Source: Shewanella loihica PV-4 (GTDB lineage: Bacteria > Pseudomonadota > Gammaproteobacteria > Enterobacterales > Shewanellaceae). Taken from it: a stretch of 64,000 nucleotides of DNA. The notes beneath the pieces are model-generated. The model did not search any database and was not told where the DNA came from. It worked only from the letters and a program-made list of their open reading frames with translations. Both the position numbers and the translations under genes were made by a program. Each line of letters opens with the position of its first letter. The first letter of the stretch is position 1. The stretch is from assembly GCF_000016065.1 (NCBI RefSeq), contig NC_009092.1, positions 3,720,001 through 3,784,000 on the forward strand. Reading direction: 5' to 3'. Positions 1 to 9,216 of the stretch are shown in pieces.

Positions 1-233
1 GCGAACCCCTGGGCGAAGGCCCACTGAGTGTGAAGATCCCAAAGCGCGCCCTCGAGCGCCACTTCGTTGATCCCCTGACCACGTAGCTTACGCCCCGCCT
101 GCTGTACCTGGCGTAGCTGATCCCCCGCCTGCAGATGGATATTGGCCTGGCCCGCCGTAAAGGTCACATCTGCGCTGCCCCAATGGGCCGCAGGGGCGTC
201 CTCGGTCAGATAAATCTTCATCACGTCGCTCAT
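1..233 (-). CDS. pepB: Peptidase B (N-terminal part; gene continues beyond the window)
   Basis: The 77 codons visible on the minus strand start at an ATG at 231-233 and run off the left edge. The translation (MSDVMKIYLT..., then HWG, then a QAGRKLRGQGI stretch and ...WDLHTQWAFAQGF) follows the N-terminus of Escherichia coli PepB, a cytosolic M17-family metallo-aminopeptidase, segment by segment. The catalytic C-terminal domain lies outside the window, so metal ligands cannot be checked. The gene is divergent from sfsA. The assignment rests on N-terminal similarity recalled from the family; another M17 aminopeptidase is the only real alternative. Confidence 0.8.
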   Translation of the reverse strand, partial: MSDVMKIYLTEDAPAAHWGSADVTFTAGQANIHLQAGDQLRQVQQAGRKLRGQGINEVALEGALWDLHTQWAFAQGF

Positions 234-571
234 AATTGTTCCTTGTCAGTACAGAGAGTGGCGAGGCCTTAGGGCCCGCCTAATAATGCAGCCAAGTATA
301 ACGCCAATCCCCCTGCTTTATCTAACCCCCTCACGCTTATCCCTAAGGAAGGGGCATGGCAGGAGAAGGTTACAGGAACGACTTCAGGTCGCCGCGACAG
401 CCCACCACCTAATAGGGTAGAATCTTTTCGCTCTAGATGGGCTCTCAAGCAGGTGACTCAAGATAGCCGCTCAGGGTGTGATCGCAGGCTCTGCCGCTAA
501 AACCTAAGGCCCAATAACCTTGAGACGCAAAACCCTCGCATCAATATAAGTAGAACAACAAGGTCGACAAG
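234..571. other. Intergenic region between pepB and sfsA
   Basis: This 338-base gap separates two divergent genes and should hold both promoters. A weak promoter-like pair (TTGAGA near 520 and an AT-rich AATATAAG about 17 bases on) precedes sfsA, and an AAGG ribosome-binding motif lies just before its ATG. I see no convincing operator, repeat or RNA gene. Confidence 0.4.
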
Positions 572-1276
572 ATGATTTTTATCCCCCCATTCGAACAGGG
601 AAAGTTACTCAGACGCTACAAGCGCTTCCTCGCCGACGTACTGCTAGATGACGGCACTGAGATCACCATCCACTGCCCTAACACGGGCTCGATGCGCAAC
701 TGCCTGTTTCCCGGCGAGCGGGTCTGGTTCTCTACCTCAGATAATCCCAAGCGCAAGTATGCCCACACCTGGGAACAGGCGGCCTCAGATGAGGGCCACA
801 TCATAGGGATCAACACTGGAAGGGCCAACGCCCTGGCGGCCGAGGCGATTGAGGCTGGGGTGATAAGCGAGCTGACCGGCTACGACCGCCTGCGCCGGGA
901 GGTCAAATATGGCAGCGAGAACAGCCGTATCGATCTGCTGCTCGAGAGCGAGGATAAACCTGCCTGCTATATAGAAGTCAAAAGTTGTACCTTATTAGAG
1001 CAGGGCCAGGGATACTTCCCCGATGCGGTGACTACACGAGGCCAGAAACACCTGCGCGAACTGATGGAGATGGTCAAGCAGGGACACAGGGCCGTGCTTT
1101 TATTTGTGGTGCAACATACTGGGATAACCACTGTGGCAGCGGCCCGCCATATCGACCCAGAGTACGCCGAACTGCTGACTCAGGCACACCAGGCCGGGGT
1201 GGAAATTCTCGCCTACAGCTGCGAACTCTCCCCAAGCGCCGCCAAGCTGATTAAATCCTGCCCTGTCAAGTTGTAA
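572..1276 (+). CDS. sfsA: Sugar fermentation stimulation protein A
   Basis: The product is 234 residues, the usual length for SfsA, a predicted nucleic-acid-binding protein with an N-terminal OB-like part and a nuclease-like fold. The family pattern is clear: CPNTGSM near residue 35, then [15 protein letters not shown], a central SRIDLLL...YIEVKSCTL segment holding the conserved acidic and Lys residues of the nuclease-like core, and [16 protein letters not shown]. The ATG at 572 follows an AAGG motif. It lies next to dksA, as in many gammaproteobacteria. The cellular role of SfsA is poorly defined; it was named from effects on maltose metabolism genes in E. coli. Confidence 0.95.
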   Translation: MIFIPPFEQGKLLRRYKRFLADVLLDDGTEITIHCPNTGSMRNCLFPGERVWFSTSDNPKRKYAHTWEQAASDEGHIIGINTGRANALAAEAIEAGVISELTGYDRLRREVKYGSENSRIDLLLESEDKPACYIEVKSCTLLEQGQGYFPDAVTTRGQKHLRELMEMVKQGHRAVLLFVVQHTGITTVAAARHIDPEYAELLTQAHQAGVEILAYSCELSPSAAKLIKSCPVKL

Positions 1277-1435
1277 ATAGACGGTAAAAGTTGAATTAAT
1301 GCGTAATAGAGGACATAGTCAAAAGATAAACTCATGGCAGCTTAAAAAATTTGCGTGGTATATCAGATTCTGATATAGATATCGGCCTTTAATAAAAGAC
1401 GCCCTACAACGCAAATGATTAACAGGAGATGCGTT

Positions 1436-1879
1436 ATGCCTGAAGGCACTAAAAAACTTGGCGTGCTCGCTATCGCAGGTGTAGATCCTTACCAGGAAAA
1501 ACCGGGTGAGGAATATATGAATACCGCTCAACTGGGTCACTTCAAAAAGATTCTCGATGCTTGGCGTAGTCAGCTCCGTGAAGAAGTGGATCGCACCCTG
1601 AATCATATGCAAGATGAAGCGGCTAACTTCCCAGACCCTGTCGACCGTGCGGCTCAGGAAGAGGAGTTCAGTCTTGAACTACGCGCCCGTGACAGAGAGC
1701 GTAAGCTAATCAAGAAGATTGAAAAAACATTGCAGAAGATCGAAGACGACGATTTCGGTTTCTGTGATTCATGCGGTATCGAAATCGGTATCCGCCGTCT
1801 CGAAGCCCGTCCAACGGCCGACCTGTGTATCGACTGTAAGACGCTCGCCGAGATCAAAGAGAAACAGATGGCCGGTTAA
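1436..1879 (+). CDS. dksA: RNA polymerase-binding transcription factor DksA
   Basis: DksA binds the RNA polymerase secondary channel and, with ppGpp, tunes promoters of stable RNA and amino-acid genes. The 147-residue product matches E. coli DksA closely. It has the coiled-coil with the tip loop [13 protein letters not shown] (carrying the key acidic residues), then the C4 zinc finger [12 protein letters not shown]...LCIDC and the C-terminal KQMAG. An in-frame ATG exists at 1415, but the ATG at 1436 is preferred because it follows AGGAG at 1423-1427 and gives the normal N-terminus (MPEGTKKLG). A strong terminator follows directly, so it is probably monocistronic. Confidence 0.97.
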   Translation: MPEGTKKLGVLAIAGVDPYQEKPGEEYMNTAQLGHFKKILDAWRSQLREEVDRTLNHMQDEAANFPDPVDRAAQEEEFSLELRARDRERKLIKKIEKTLQKIEDDDFGFCDSCGIEIGIRRLEARPTADLCIDCKTLAEIKEKQMAG

Positions 1880-1888
1880 GCTGGCGAG

Positions 1889-1913
1889 AAGCGGGGCTTA
1901 GCCCCGCTTTTTT
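1889..1913 (+). terminator. Rho-independent terminator of dksA
   Basis: AAGCGGGGC-TTA-GCCCCGCTT forms a near-perfect stem followed by a run of T. It starts ten bases after the dksA stop. Confidence 0.92.
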
Positions 1914-1929
1914 GTATCCAGTCGCCCCG

Positions 1930-2889
1930 ATGAGCGACATAGAAAGTGTGAACAAAGGTTTTGCCGTGATCCCCCAAGCAGACCCCTCCCTCTCCCCCGA
2001 TAACCCAATGCAAATCGACAAGCCCTATGTCGGCCGTTTCGCGCCCTCGCCCTCCGGTCCACTGCACTTTGGCTCGCTCATCGCCGCGCTGGGCAGCTAT
2101 CTGCGTGCCCGCGCCGAGCAGGGACAATGGCTGGTGCGCATCGAAGATATCGATCCCCCCAGAGAGGTAAAAGGTGCCAGCGACCTCATCCTCAAGACCC
2201 TGGAGGCCTACGGCCTGCATTGGGATGGCGCCGTGCTCTACCAAAGCAGCCGCCTGGATGACTATCAGGCTAGGCTTAACAGCCTGCTGGCAGAGGACAA
2301 GGCTTACTACTGCCAATGTACCCGCAAGCAGATCCAGGCGATGGGCGGCACCTACGATGGCCGCTGCGCGATCCGCACAGCTAAACATACAGCAGGCGCT
2401 ATCCGCATCCGTAACACGCTTGCGATAGATCATTTCGATGATGAGCTGCTGGGCCCTATCCGGGTCGAGCCAGAGTTTGCCGCCGAGGACTTTATTATCA
2501 AGCGCCGCGACGGCCTCTACGCTTATCAACTGGCCGTGGTGATGGACGATGCCTTTCAGGGGATAACTGAGGTAGTGCGCGGCGCCGACCTGCTCACCTC
2601 CAGCGCCCGCCAGGCGACCCTGTTTAATTTATTCGATGACAACGCGCCTAAGTGGCTTCATCTGCCGCTGGCCTGCGCCGAGCCTGGGATGAAACTCTCG
2701 AAGCAGAATCACGCCCCGGCCATAGATCTTAAGGCGCCCCAGGCCAGCATCAACGCCGCGCTCGCCTTCCTGGGCCAGGCCCCCTGCGATATCGATAGTG
2801 TCAAGACCATGCTGGCCCAGGCCGTGAGCCAGTTCGAATTGAGCCGTATCCCGCGCCAGCAGGAGATCATACTTGCGCCGGGCGCTTAA
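1930..2889 (+). CDS. gluQ: Glutamyl-Q tRNA(Asp) synthetase
   Basis: GluQRS is a shortened glutamyl-tRNA synthetase paralogue that activates glutamate and attaches it to queuosine in tRNA(Asp). The sequence shows the GRFAPSPSGPLHFGSL signature with the HIGH-like motif near residue 46, RIEDIDPPRE, a zinc-type CxC followed by a distal Cys (YYCQCTRKQI...YDGRC), and KLSKQNHAPA as the KMSKS equivalent near residue 255. The anticodon-binding domain is absent, as expected. The start is uncertain: ATG 1930 lacks a good Shine-Dalgarno sequence, while ATG 2008 (MQIDKPYVGRF) would match the E. coli N-terminus better. The dksA-gluQ order is typical of gammaproteobacteria. Confidence 0.93.
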   Translation: MSDIESVNKGFAVIPQADPSLSPDNPMQIDKPYVGRFAPSPSGPLHFGSLIAALGSYLRARAEQGQWLVRIEDIDPPREVKGASDLILKTLEAYGLHWDGAVLYQSSRLDDYQARLNSLLAEDKAYYCQCTRKQIQAMGGTYDGRCAIRTAKHTAGAIRIRNTLAIDHFDDELLGPIRVEPEFAAEDFIIKRRDGLYAYQLAVVMDDAFQGITEVVRGADLLTSSARQATLFNLFDDNAPKWLHLPLACAEPGMKLSKQNHAPAIDLKAPQASINAALAFLGQAPCDIDSVKTMLAQAVSQFELSRIPRQQEIILAPGA

Positions 2890-3030
2890 GCACCGTAAAA
2901 GCATAAACCTAACCGCCGTCACGAAACCCGGCCAGACGAGCAGAGTCCGGGTATACTCTTTGACCCATAATTGAGTTATGATAGCGGCCTAATTTTAACC
3001 CTGACTCAAGATCCAAGTTCGAGGTGTCCT

Positions 3031-4413
3031 ATTTTTCGCCGTATTAGTCAATTCTGTAAGCAGCTTTTTGAAGACAATCAAAACACCACAGAAACCACAC
3101 CAGCGGGACTAAGCCTAGAGATAGTTGCACGTAAACATCATGCAATCTCTCGCCAGCACATTAGCGAAAACGCTATTAAGGTACTCTATCGTCTGCACAA
3201 ATCTGGCTTTAAGGCCTATTTGGTGGGCGGCGGCGTGCGCGACATCCTCCTAGGACTCGAGCCCAAGGATTTCGACGTGGTCACCAATGCCACGCCGGAA
3301 GAGATCAAAAAGCTATTTCGTAACTGCCGCCTGGTAGGGCGCAGATTCCGTCTGGCCCATATCGTCTTCGGCCGCGACGTCATCGAAGTCGCCACCCTGA
3401 GGGGACACCATGTAGACAGCGGCGAGAAGATCTCTAAAGTCAACGCCGAGGGGCGCCTGCTGCGCGACAACGTCTACGGCACCATAGATGAAGACGCCGA
3501 GCGCCGCGACTTTACCGTCAACGCCCTCTACTACGACATCAGCGACTTTTCCATCCACAGCTATGGTGGCGGCCTGCAGGATCTCGAGTCTCGCACCCTG
3601 CGTCTGATCGGCGACCCGCAGAAACGCTACCGCGAAGATCCCGTGCGCATGCTGCGCGCCGTGCGCTTCGCCACTAAGCTGGGGATGAGCATAGACAAGG
3701 CCGCGGCGCAGCCGATCTCCGAGCTGGCCCCCCTGCTAAAAGATATTCCAGCCGCCCGTATGTATGAAGAGGTGCTTAAGCTCTTCTTCGCCGGTCAGGC
3801 CCAGAACAACTACGTCATGATGCGCGACTTTGGCCTGTTCGCCCCTCTCTTTCCCCTGGTGGATAACCTGCTGGAGGAAGATCCTAAGGGACCGAGCCAC
3901 AAGATGGTCAAGGCGATCATGCGCAACACTGACGAGCGGGTTGAACAAGATAAGTCGGTCACTCCGGCCTTCTTCTACGCCGCCATGCTCTGGTACCCCC
4001 TCAGTCAGCGTGCCGATGATATCGCCCTGGAGAGTGGCCTGAGCCAATATGACGCCTTCTACGCCGCCATGGGTGATGTGATGGAGCAGCAATGCCGCAC
4101 CATCAGTATTCCCCGTCGCTTCAGCACCCCGGCCAAGGATATCTGGCAACTGCAACTAAGGTTCGAACGCAACCAGGGCACACGTGCCTTCAAGTTCATC
4201 GAACATCCTAAGTTCCGCGCCGCCTATGATCTGCTGCTGCTGAGGGCCGAAGCCGAGGGTGGTAACCTGGCCAAGACGGCCGCCTGGTGGAAGAGCTTCG
4301 TCGAAGGTAGCGAAGAGCAGCGCAGCGTCATCGCCCGCAGCACCAACAAGGGTAGCCGCAGCCGCAACAATCGCCGTCGTCGCAGCCCGAAGAAGACACC
4401 TAAAGCCGAATAA
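3031..4413 (+). CDS. pcnB: Poly(A) polymerase I, apparently initiated at an ATT codon
   Basis: PcnB adds 3' poly(A) tails that mark RNAs for decay. Visible are the nucleotidyltransferase core (LVGGGVRDILLG, then the catalytic KDFDVVTN), the RNA-recognition segment FRNCRLVGRRFRLAH, the RRDFTVNALYYD motif and a very basic C-terminal tail (SRSRNNRRRR). The reading frame stays open to a TTG at 2971, but the best start is ATT at 3031. It lies four bases after GAGGTG (3021-3026), and the protein then begins (M)FRRISQFCKQLF, aligning with the E. coli N-terminus. E. coli pcnB is known to use AUU, which limits its expression. The result is 460 residues, close to the family length. The stop overlaps the folK start. 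Confidence 0.93.
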   Translation: MFRRISQFCKQLFEDNQNTTETTPAGLSLEIVARKHHAISRQHISENAIKVLYRLHKSGFKAYLVGGGVRDILLGLEPKDFDVVTNATPEEIKKLFRNCRLVGRRFRLAHIVFGRDVIEVATLRGHHVDSGEKISKVNAEGRLLRDNVYGTIDEDAERRDFTVNALYYDISDFSIHSYGGGLQDLESRTLRLIGDPQKRYREDPVRMLRAVRFATKLGMSIDKAAAQPISELAPLLKDIPAARMYEEVLKLFFAGQAQNNYVMMRDFGLFAPLFPLVDNLLEEDPKGPSHKMVKAIMRNTDERVEQDKSVTPAFFYAAMLWYPLSQRADDIALESGLSQYDAFYAAMGDVMEQQCRTISIPRRFSTPAKDIWQLQLRFERNQGTRAFKFIEHPKFRAAYDLLLLRAEAEGGNLAKTAAWWKSFVEGSEEQRSVIARSTNKGSRSRNNRRRRSPKKTPKAE

Positions 4414-4901
4414 TGAACACCGTCTATGTCGCACTGGGGGCCAATCTCGCGTCCCCTAAAGCCCAACTGGATCAGGCCTGTCAGGCACTGAAGGCCTTGG
4501 CAAGCGACGGACAACTAAGCGTCTCCCCCTATTACCAAAGCGCCCCCATGGGTGATGTGCCGCAGCCCGACTACCTCAATGCCGTGGCTCGCTTTACCAC
4601 CACCATCGCCCCACTGGCGCTGCTTGATGCCCTACAGGCGATCGAGAACGAACAGGGTCGGGTGCGTGAGGTACGCTGGGGCGCCAGAACCTTAGATCTG
4701 GACCTGCTCCTCTATGGCGACTGGCAACTGGATATCCCGCGTCTTCAGGTGCCGCACTACGGCATGAAGACCCGCAGCTTCGTGTTGCTGCCCCTATTGG
4801 ATCTGGCCCCAGATCTCATTCTCCCCTGCGGCACCAAGCTGACTTCACTGATCACCGAGGAACTTAAGAGACAAGTTCAACAACTCGGCCCGGATCATTG
4901 A
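4413..4901 (+). CDS. folK: 2-amino-4-hydroxy-6-hydroxymethyldihydropteridine pyrophosphokinase
   Basis: FolK transfers pyrophosphate from ATP to 6-hydroxymethyl-7,8-dihydropterin in folate synthesis. The 162-residue protein has YVALGANL at the N-terminus, YQSAPMGDVPQPDYLNAVA, and the signature GARTLDLDLLLYG with the two metal-binding Asp residues. The ATG shares a base with the pcnB stop (TAATG), which suggests translational coupling. pcnB-folK-panB-panC is a common gammaproteobacterial order. Confidence 0.96.
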   Translation: MNTVYVALGANLASPKAQLDQACQALKALASDGQLSVSPYYQSAPMGDVPQPDYLNAVARFTTTIAPLALLDALQAIENEQGRVREVRWGARTLDLDLLLYGDWQLDIPRLQVPHYGMKTRSFVLLPLLDLAPDLILPCGTKLTSLITEELKRQVQQLGPDH

Positions 4902-4996
4902 ACTTAAGCCCCAGTTAGCTTATAAAGCACACTACTGCTAAAGCTCACTACAGCCCAAGCAGAACTCTTTTTTAAATCAAAGTTAAGACCAGCATT

Positions 4997-5791
4997 ATGT
5001 CTAAGATAACCAGCTCTACCCTGCTGAAATTCAAGCAGGAAGGTAAGAAGTTCACTGCACTCACCGCCTATGATGCCAGCTTTGCGGGCGCCTTCGACAG
5101 CGAAGGGATCGACGTCCTACTGGTGGGCGACTCGTTAGGCATGGTATTGCAGGGACACGACGACACCCTGCCGGTCACAGTCGAAGATATCGTCTACCAC
5201 ACCCGTTGTGTGCGTCGTGGCATCAAGCGTTCACTGCTGATCGCCGACATGCCCTTCATGAGCTACGCCACACCAGAGCAGGCGATGACCAATGCCACCG
5301 CCCTGATGCAGGCTGGCGCCAACATGGTGAAACTCGAAGGCGGTCACTGGCTGCTGGAAACCGTCACTAAGCTGACCGAGCGCGGCATTCCCGTATGTGC
5401 CCACCTGGGACTCACCCCGCAATCTGTGCATGTCTTCGGCGGCTTCAAGGTACAGGGCCGTGACGCCGACAACGCCCAGCGCATCATAGATGAAGCCAAG
5501 GCGATCGAGGCGGCCGGTGCCCAGCTATTGGTGCTCGAGTGTATCCCGGCCGCGCTGGCCAAAAGCATCACAGAGGCCCTCACCATTCCCGTTATCGGCA
5601 TTGGCGCAGGCGCCGACACCGACGGTCAGATCCTGGTGATGCACGACGTGCTGGGGATCTCCAGCGGTTACATCCCACGCTTCTCGAAGAACTATCTGGC
5701 CCAAACCGGCGAGATCCGCAGCGCCATTCGCGCCTATATCGAAGAGGTCGACACTGGCGTCTTCCCCGCCGCCGAGCATACATTTAGCTAA
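4997..5791 (+). CDS. panB: 3-methyl-2-oxobutanoate hydroxymethyltransferase
   Basis: PanB transfers a hydroxymethyl group from methylene-tetrahydrofolate to alpha-ketoisovalerate, the first committed step of pantothenate synthesis. The 264-residue length is normal. Family motifs are LTAYDASFA, the metal-binding [18 protein letters not shown], the KLEGG segment, [11 protein letters not shown] and [14 protein letters not shown](M)HD. A 95-base gap follows folK, so it may also have its own promoter. It is 16 bases upstream of panC, and the two are almost certainly co-transcribed. panD is not in the window. Confidence 0.97.
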   Translation: MSKITSSTLLKFKQEGKKFTALTAYDASFAGAFDSEGIDVLLVGDSLGMVLQGHDDTLPVTVEDIVYHTRCVRRGIKRSLLIADMPFMSYATPEQAMTNATALMQAGANMVKLEGGHWLLETVTKLTERGIPVCAHLGLTPQSVHVFGGFKVQGRDADNAQRIIDEAKAIEAAGAQLLVLECIPAALAKSITEALTIPVIGIGAGADTDGQILVMHDVLGISSGYIPRFSKNYLAQTGEIRSAIRAYIEEVDTGVFPAAEHTFS

Positions 5792-5807
5792 GAAAGGTTG
5801 CTGTAAC

Positions 5808-6656
5808 ATGTACACCACCCAAGATATCGCCGCGATCCGCACCCAGGTGCGTCAGTGGAAACGAGCCGGCGAGACAGTGGCATTCGTGCCCACCATGGGC
5901 AATCTACACCAGGGGCATATCACCCTGGTCACCGAGGCGCTTAAACGCGCCGATCACGTGGTGGTCTCCATCTTCGTAAACCCTATGCAGTTTGGACAGA
6001 ACGAAGATCTGGATGCCTACCCCCGCACCCTGGCCGCCGATCAGGCCGCCCTCGAGGCCGCCGGTGCCGAGCTGTTGTTTACCCCGACACCGGCCATCAT
6101 CTATCCCAAGGGGATGGATAAGCAGACCTTTGTCGAGGTGCCTGGCCTGTCTGAAGAGCTCTGCGGCGCCAGCCGTCCTGGGCACTTTCGCGGCGTCGCC
6201 ACCATAGTCTGCAAGCTGTTCAATATCGTACAGCCGGATGTGGCTCTGTTCGGCAAGAAAGATTTTCAGCAGCTGATGGTGATCAAGGCCATGGTGGAAG
6301 ATCTGTCTCTGCCTATCGAGATCGTCGGTGTCGATACCATACGTGAGAGCTCTGGCCTAGCCATGAGTTCACGCAATGGCTACCTGAGCGAGGCGCAGAA
6401 GCAACAGGCCGCTCAGCTTAAGCGCACCCTGGATGAGATGGCCGAGGCAATCGCCAAGGGTCAAGCAATCCCTAATGTAGTGCGGCACGCTCAGGAACAG
6501 TTGCACCAGGCTGGGTTTAAGCCAGATTATCTGTCGGTGCGTAACGCCGCCGATCTGCGTGAAGCCCAGGACAGCGATAAACAGCTGGTGATCCTGGCCG
6601 CCGCCTTTATGGGCAGCACCCGCCTGATCGATAACCTGAGTTTCGAACGCGCTTAA
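5808..6656 (+). CDS. panC: Pantoate--beta-alanine ligase
   Basis: PanC joins pantoate and beta-alanine using ATP, by way of a pantoyl-adenylate, to give pantothenate. The 282-residue protein carries the nucleotidyltransferase-superfamily HIGH-like segment [13 protein letters not shown], then [23 protein letters not shown], the FGKKDFQQL motif and the KMSKS-like [10 protein letters not shown]. The start is next to AAAGG and fits the family. It ends the panBC operon, with a terminator about 75 bases downstream. Confidence 0.97.
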   Translation: MYTTQDIAAIRTQVRQWKRAGETVAFVPTMGNLHQGHITLVTEALKRADHVVVSIFVNPMQFGQNEDLDAYPRTLAADQAALEAAGAELLFTPTPAIIYPKGMDKQTFVEVPGLSEELCGASRPGHFRGVATIVCKLFNIVQPDVALFGKKDFQQLMVIKAMVEDLSLPIEIVGVDTIRESSGLAMSSRNGYLSEAQKQQAAQLKRTLDEMAEAIAKGQAIPNVVRHAQEQLHQAGFKPDYLSVRNAADLREAQDSDKQLVILAAAFMGSTRLIDNLSFERA

Positions 6657-6731
6657 GCCCTGCACGTCCGAATTTAGGACGTCATTAAGCCTAGAAGGCT
6701 CTTAAACTTGGCGCATCTTTAACCTCTAATT

Positions 6732-6767
6732 TCGCTTCTCTGGCCCAATGCCTGGGAAGCGATTTTT
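6732..6767 (+). terminator. Probable terminator of the panBC operon
   Basis: TCGCTTC and GAAGCGA pair across a 17-base interior that can add further pairs (TGG/CCA-like), followed by five T. It is 76 bases after panC. Confidence 0.7.
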
Positions 6768-7081
6768 CATTTTAGGCTCACTTTTTACTCAATTCTTTCT
6801 CCCAAAACTGCCCCAAAACAACTCAAAATGAGGTCAGCTTGATCATCTAAGTCCTTGGTCATGCACCAATTCTGATCGGCCAATCGGTCGAAAATGCCGC
6901 GAGTTTCAGAAATAAAATTACTTATTTGAGCGAAAGCCAATAAAGTGACCTGGATCCAGATCACCTGCATTTCATTTACATGCATTTCAAACGAATTGGC
7001 ATCCATTCTGGCTAACTTACTGAAATTAATTGGTAATACCTATTTACCAAAAATAGCGAGCTCCTACAGGCGCTCAACAAG

Positions 7082-7095
7082 GTGATCTGGATCAC
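7082..7095. promoter_or_regulatory. CRP-like dyad upstream of the lactate genes (site 1)
   Basis: GTGATCTGGATCAC is a GTGA-N6-TCAC palindrome matching the CRP core. It is about 410 bases upstream of the lactate permease start. A related extended dyad with a 12-base spacer (GTGA...TCAC) lies at 6945-6964. Binding is inferred from sequence only. Confidence 0.5.
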
Positions 7096-7262
7096 CAAGG
7101 GCAATTTTCCATCGCTAACTGATTAGATTCTAAACTGAAATTATCCGATCAGATATTTCCACTTTTGAGACCTAATTAGAGTAATTACTCTTAGTAAAAT
7201 CCCATTTCTAGCTAAAAATCGTCATATTTCTTTCAAATAGTTATAACGGCCCGCTCCGACCA

Positions 7263-7276
7263 GTGATAGAGATCAC
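7263..7276. promoter_or_regulatory. CRP-like dyad upstream of the lactate genes (site 2)
   Basis: GTGATAGAGATCAC is a second GTGA-N6-TCAC core, followed by A as in the full TGTGA...TCACA consensus. A weaker perfect palindrome, ATGATCTAGATCAT, lies at 7344-7357. Together these suggest catabolite or anaerobic CRP control of lactate uptake in the 848-base gap between panC and the permease. Confidence 0.55.
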
Positions 7277-7505
7277 ACTTTAGGTTTAACTGGTCAGACA
7301 AAGTTCACACCCATCTAACCCCATCTCACATAATCAGCACATAATGATCTAGATCATATTTGCATTTGGTGAATTAGCGTTTATTACGCATCAAGGATGA
7401 AACGATTCCATTTGGGAATAGCTTCCGACAACACAGGATGCTGCATCGGACGAGTCAGCATCGACAACAACTAAAATAACCAAGTAACGACAGTAAGAGG
7501 CAATC

Positions 7506-9149
7506 ATGACCCTACTTCAACTACTCGCCAGTTTGACGCCTGTAATCAGCGTTATGCTATTTTTGGTGCTACTCAAGATGCCCGCATCTCGCGCCATGCC
7601 CATCTCTATGGTAATGACAGGTCTTGCCGCCGTCTTTATCTGGCAGATGGATACCACCATCTTAGGTGCCTCTGTGGTCGAAGGCCTACTCTCGGCCCTG
7701 ACTCCACTGAGCATCATCTTCGGCGCCGTGTTCCTGCTGAACACCCTGAAGTATTCGGGTGCCATGGACACCATCCGCGCCGGCTTTACCAACATCAGTG
7801 GTGATGCCCGCGTGCAGGTGATCATCATCTGTTGGTTATTTGGTTCATTTATCGAAGGCTCTGCCGGTTTCGGTACCCCAGCCGCCATCGGCGCGCCGCT
7901 GCTGGTACTGCTAGGTGTGCCGCCTGTGGCTGCCGCAGTGGTTGCCCTGATCGCCGACTCTACCAGCGTCTCCTTCGGCGCCATCGGTCTGCCAGTTCTG
8001 TTCGGTATGGAGCAGGGTCTGATGCAAGGCGGTGTAAGTATGGCTGCCGACCAGATCGCCCAGCACGGCACCAGCTTCGCCGACTATGCCCAGTTTATCG
8101 CCCTGCACATGATCACTATCGATCTGGTGACAGGTACCCTGATCCCGCTGGTTCTCGTCTCTGTACTCACCGGCTTCTTCGGCCGCAACAAGTCGTTCAA
8201 AGAGGGTCTGGCGATCTGGAAATTTGCCCTGTTCGCCGGCTTAGCCTTTACCGTACCAGCCTGGCTTATCAACTACTTCGCCGGTCCAGAGTTCCCATCG
8301 GTTATCGGCTCTCTGGTTGGTATGGCGCTAGTGATTCCTGTGGCACGCAAAGGCTTGCTACTGCCTAAGACTCCTTGGAACGATTTCGCCGAAAACGACA
8401 ACCAGACTCAGGCTAAGGTAGAGACCAAGGCGCAGTTCTCTCAGGTTGCCGCCTGGACCCCTTACATCATCATGGCTGGCCTGCTGGTACTGTCTCGCAC
8501 CGTGGCGCCACTCAAGGCCTGGCTCACCAGCTTCAACATCAGCTGGACTAATCTGCTGGGCACTGAGCTGAAAGCCGGTTTCGCGACCCTGTACGCGCCT
8601 GGCGCCTTCTTCGTGCTGGTTTGTATCCTGGGCTTCGTGCTGTTTAAGATGAAATCGCCAGCGATCAAGGAGTCGATCACCGTCTCTTGCAAGTCTATGC
8701 TGCCGACCATCATCTCCCTGGGCGCCTCTGTGCCTATGGTGAAGATCTTCCTTAACTCTGGCACCAACGAGGCGGGCCTGCAGTCTATGCCGGTTGCCTT
8801 GGCCGACATGCTGGCTGGCTCTATGGGCGCCATCTGGGCCTGGATGTCACCGATTGTGGGTATCTTCGGTGCCTTCCTATCGGGCTCAGCCACCTTCTCT
8901 AACATGATGTTCTCTGGCCTGCAGTACAGCGTGGCCGACAACATCGGCATGAACCACGCGTTAGTCCTAGCCCTACAAGGCATTGGTGCCAACGCAGGTA
9001 ACATGATGTGTGTCATGAACGTGGTCGCCGCCGCTACCGTGGTGGGTATGGCTGGCCGTGAATCAGAAATTATCCGTAAAACCATGCCCGTCGCTCTGGG
9101 TTATGCCTTGATTGCAGGTACTATCGCTACCCTTTGGGGCGGTCTATAA
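7506..9149 (+). CDS. lldP: Lactate permease (LctP family)
   Basis: This is a 547-residue inner-membrane protein with roughly 12-14 hydrophobic segments over most of its length, the usual size of LctP/GlcA lactate-glycolate permeases (proton symport). Family stretches include FGSFIEGSAGFGTPAAI, ADSTSVSFGAIGLPV and, near the C-terminus, FGAFLSGSATFSNMMF and ALQGIGANAGNMM. The ATG at 7506 follows AAGAGGCA. It is 67 bases upstream of the D-lactate dehydrogenase gene and in the same direction, with a hairpin between them, so it most likely brings in the substrate for that enzyme. Glycolate transport is the main alternative. Confidence 0.93.
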   Translation: MTLLQLLASLTPVISVMLFLVLLKMPASRAMPISMVMTGLAAVFIWQMDTTILGASVVEGLLSALTPLSIIFGAVFLLNTLKYSGAMDTIRAGFTNISGDARVQVIIICWLFGSFIEGSAGFGTPAAIGAPLLVLLGVPPVAAAVVALIADSTSVSFGAIGLPVLFGMEQGLMQGGVSMAADQIAQHGTSFADYAQFIALHMITIDLVTGTLIPLVLVSVLTGFFGRNKSFKEGLAIWKFALFAGLAFTVPAWLINYFAGPEFPSVIGSLVGMALVIPVARKGLLLPKTPWNDFAENDNQTQAKVETKAQFSQVAAWTPYIIMAGLLVLSRTVAPLKAWLTSFNISWTNLLGTELKAGFATLYAPGAFFVLVCILGFVLFKMKSPAIKESITVSCKSMLPTIISLGASVPMVKIFLNSGTNEAGLQSMPVALADMLAGSMGAIWAWMSPIVGIFGAFLSGSATFSNMMFSGLQYSVADNIGMNHALVLALQGIGANAGNMMCVMNVVAAATVVGMAGRESEIIRKTMPVALGYALIAGTIATLWGGL

Positions 9150-9161
9150 CAGATAACTCGA

Positions 9162-9190
9162 GAAAGGCGGACGTGATGAACCCGCCTTTC
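9162..9190 (+). other. Intercistronic hairpin between lldP and dld
   Basis: GAAAGGCGG and CCGCCTTTC form a perfect 9-bp stem around an 11-base loop, with no T run behind it. In this position it could protect or process the mRNA, or attenuate the downstream gene weakly, rather than act as a full terminator. Confidence 0.55.
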
Positions 9191-9216
9191 TGTGGGTCGA
9201 ATTAAAGAGTAATGTT

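Noticed and set aside
1319..1612. 97-codon minus-strand frame across the dksA start
   Set aside because: It lies antisense to dksA and its ribosome-binding site, with no protein-like features.
6785..7006. 73-codon minus-strand frame between panC and lldP
   Set aside because: No ribosome-binding site, no family-like sequence, and it overlaps CRP-like dyads in a regulatory gap.
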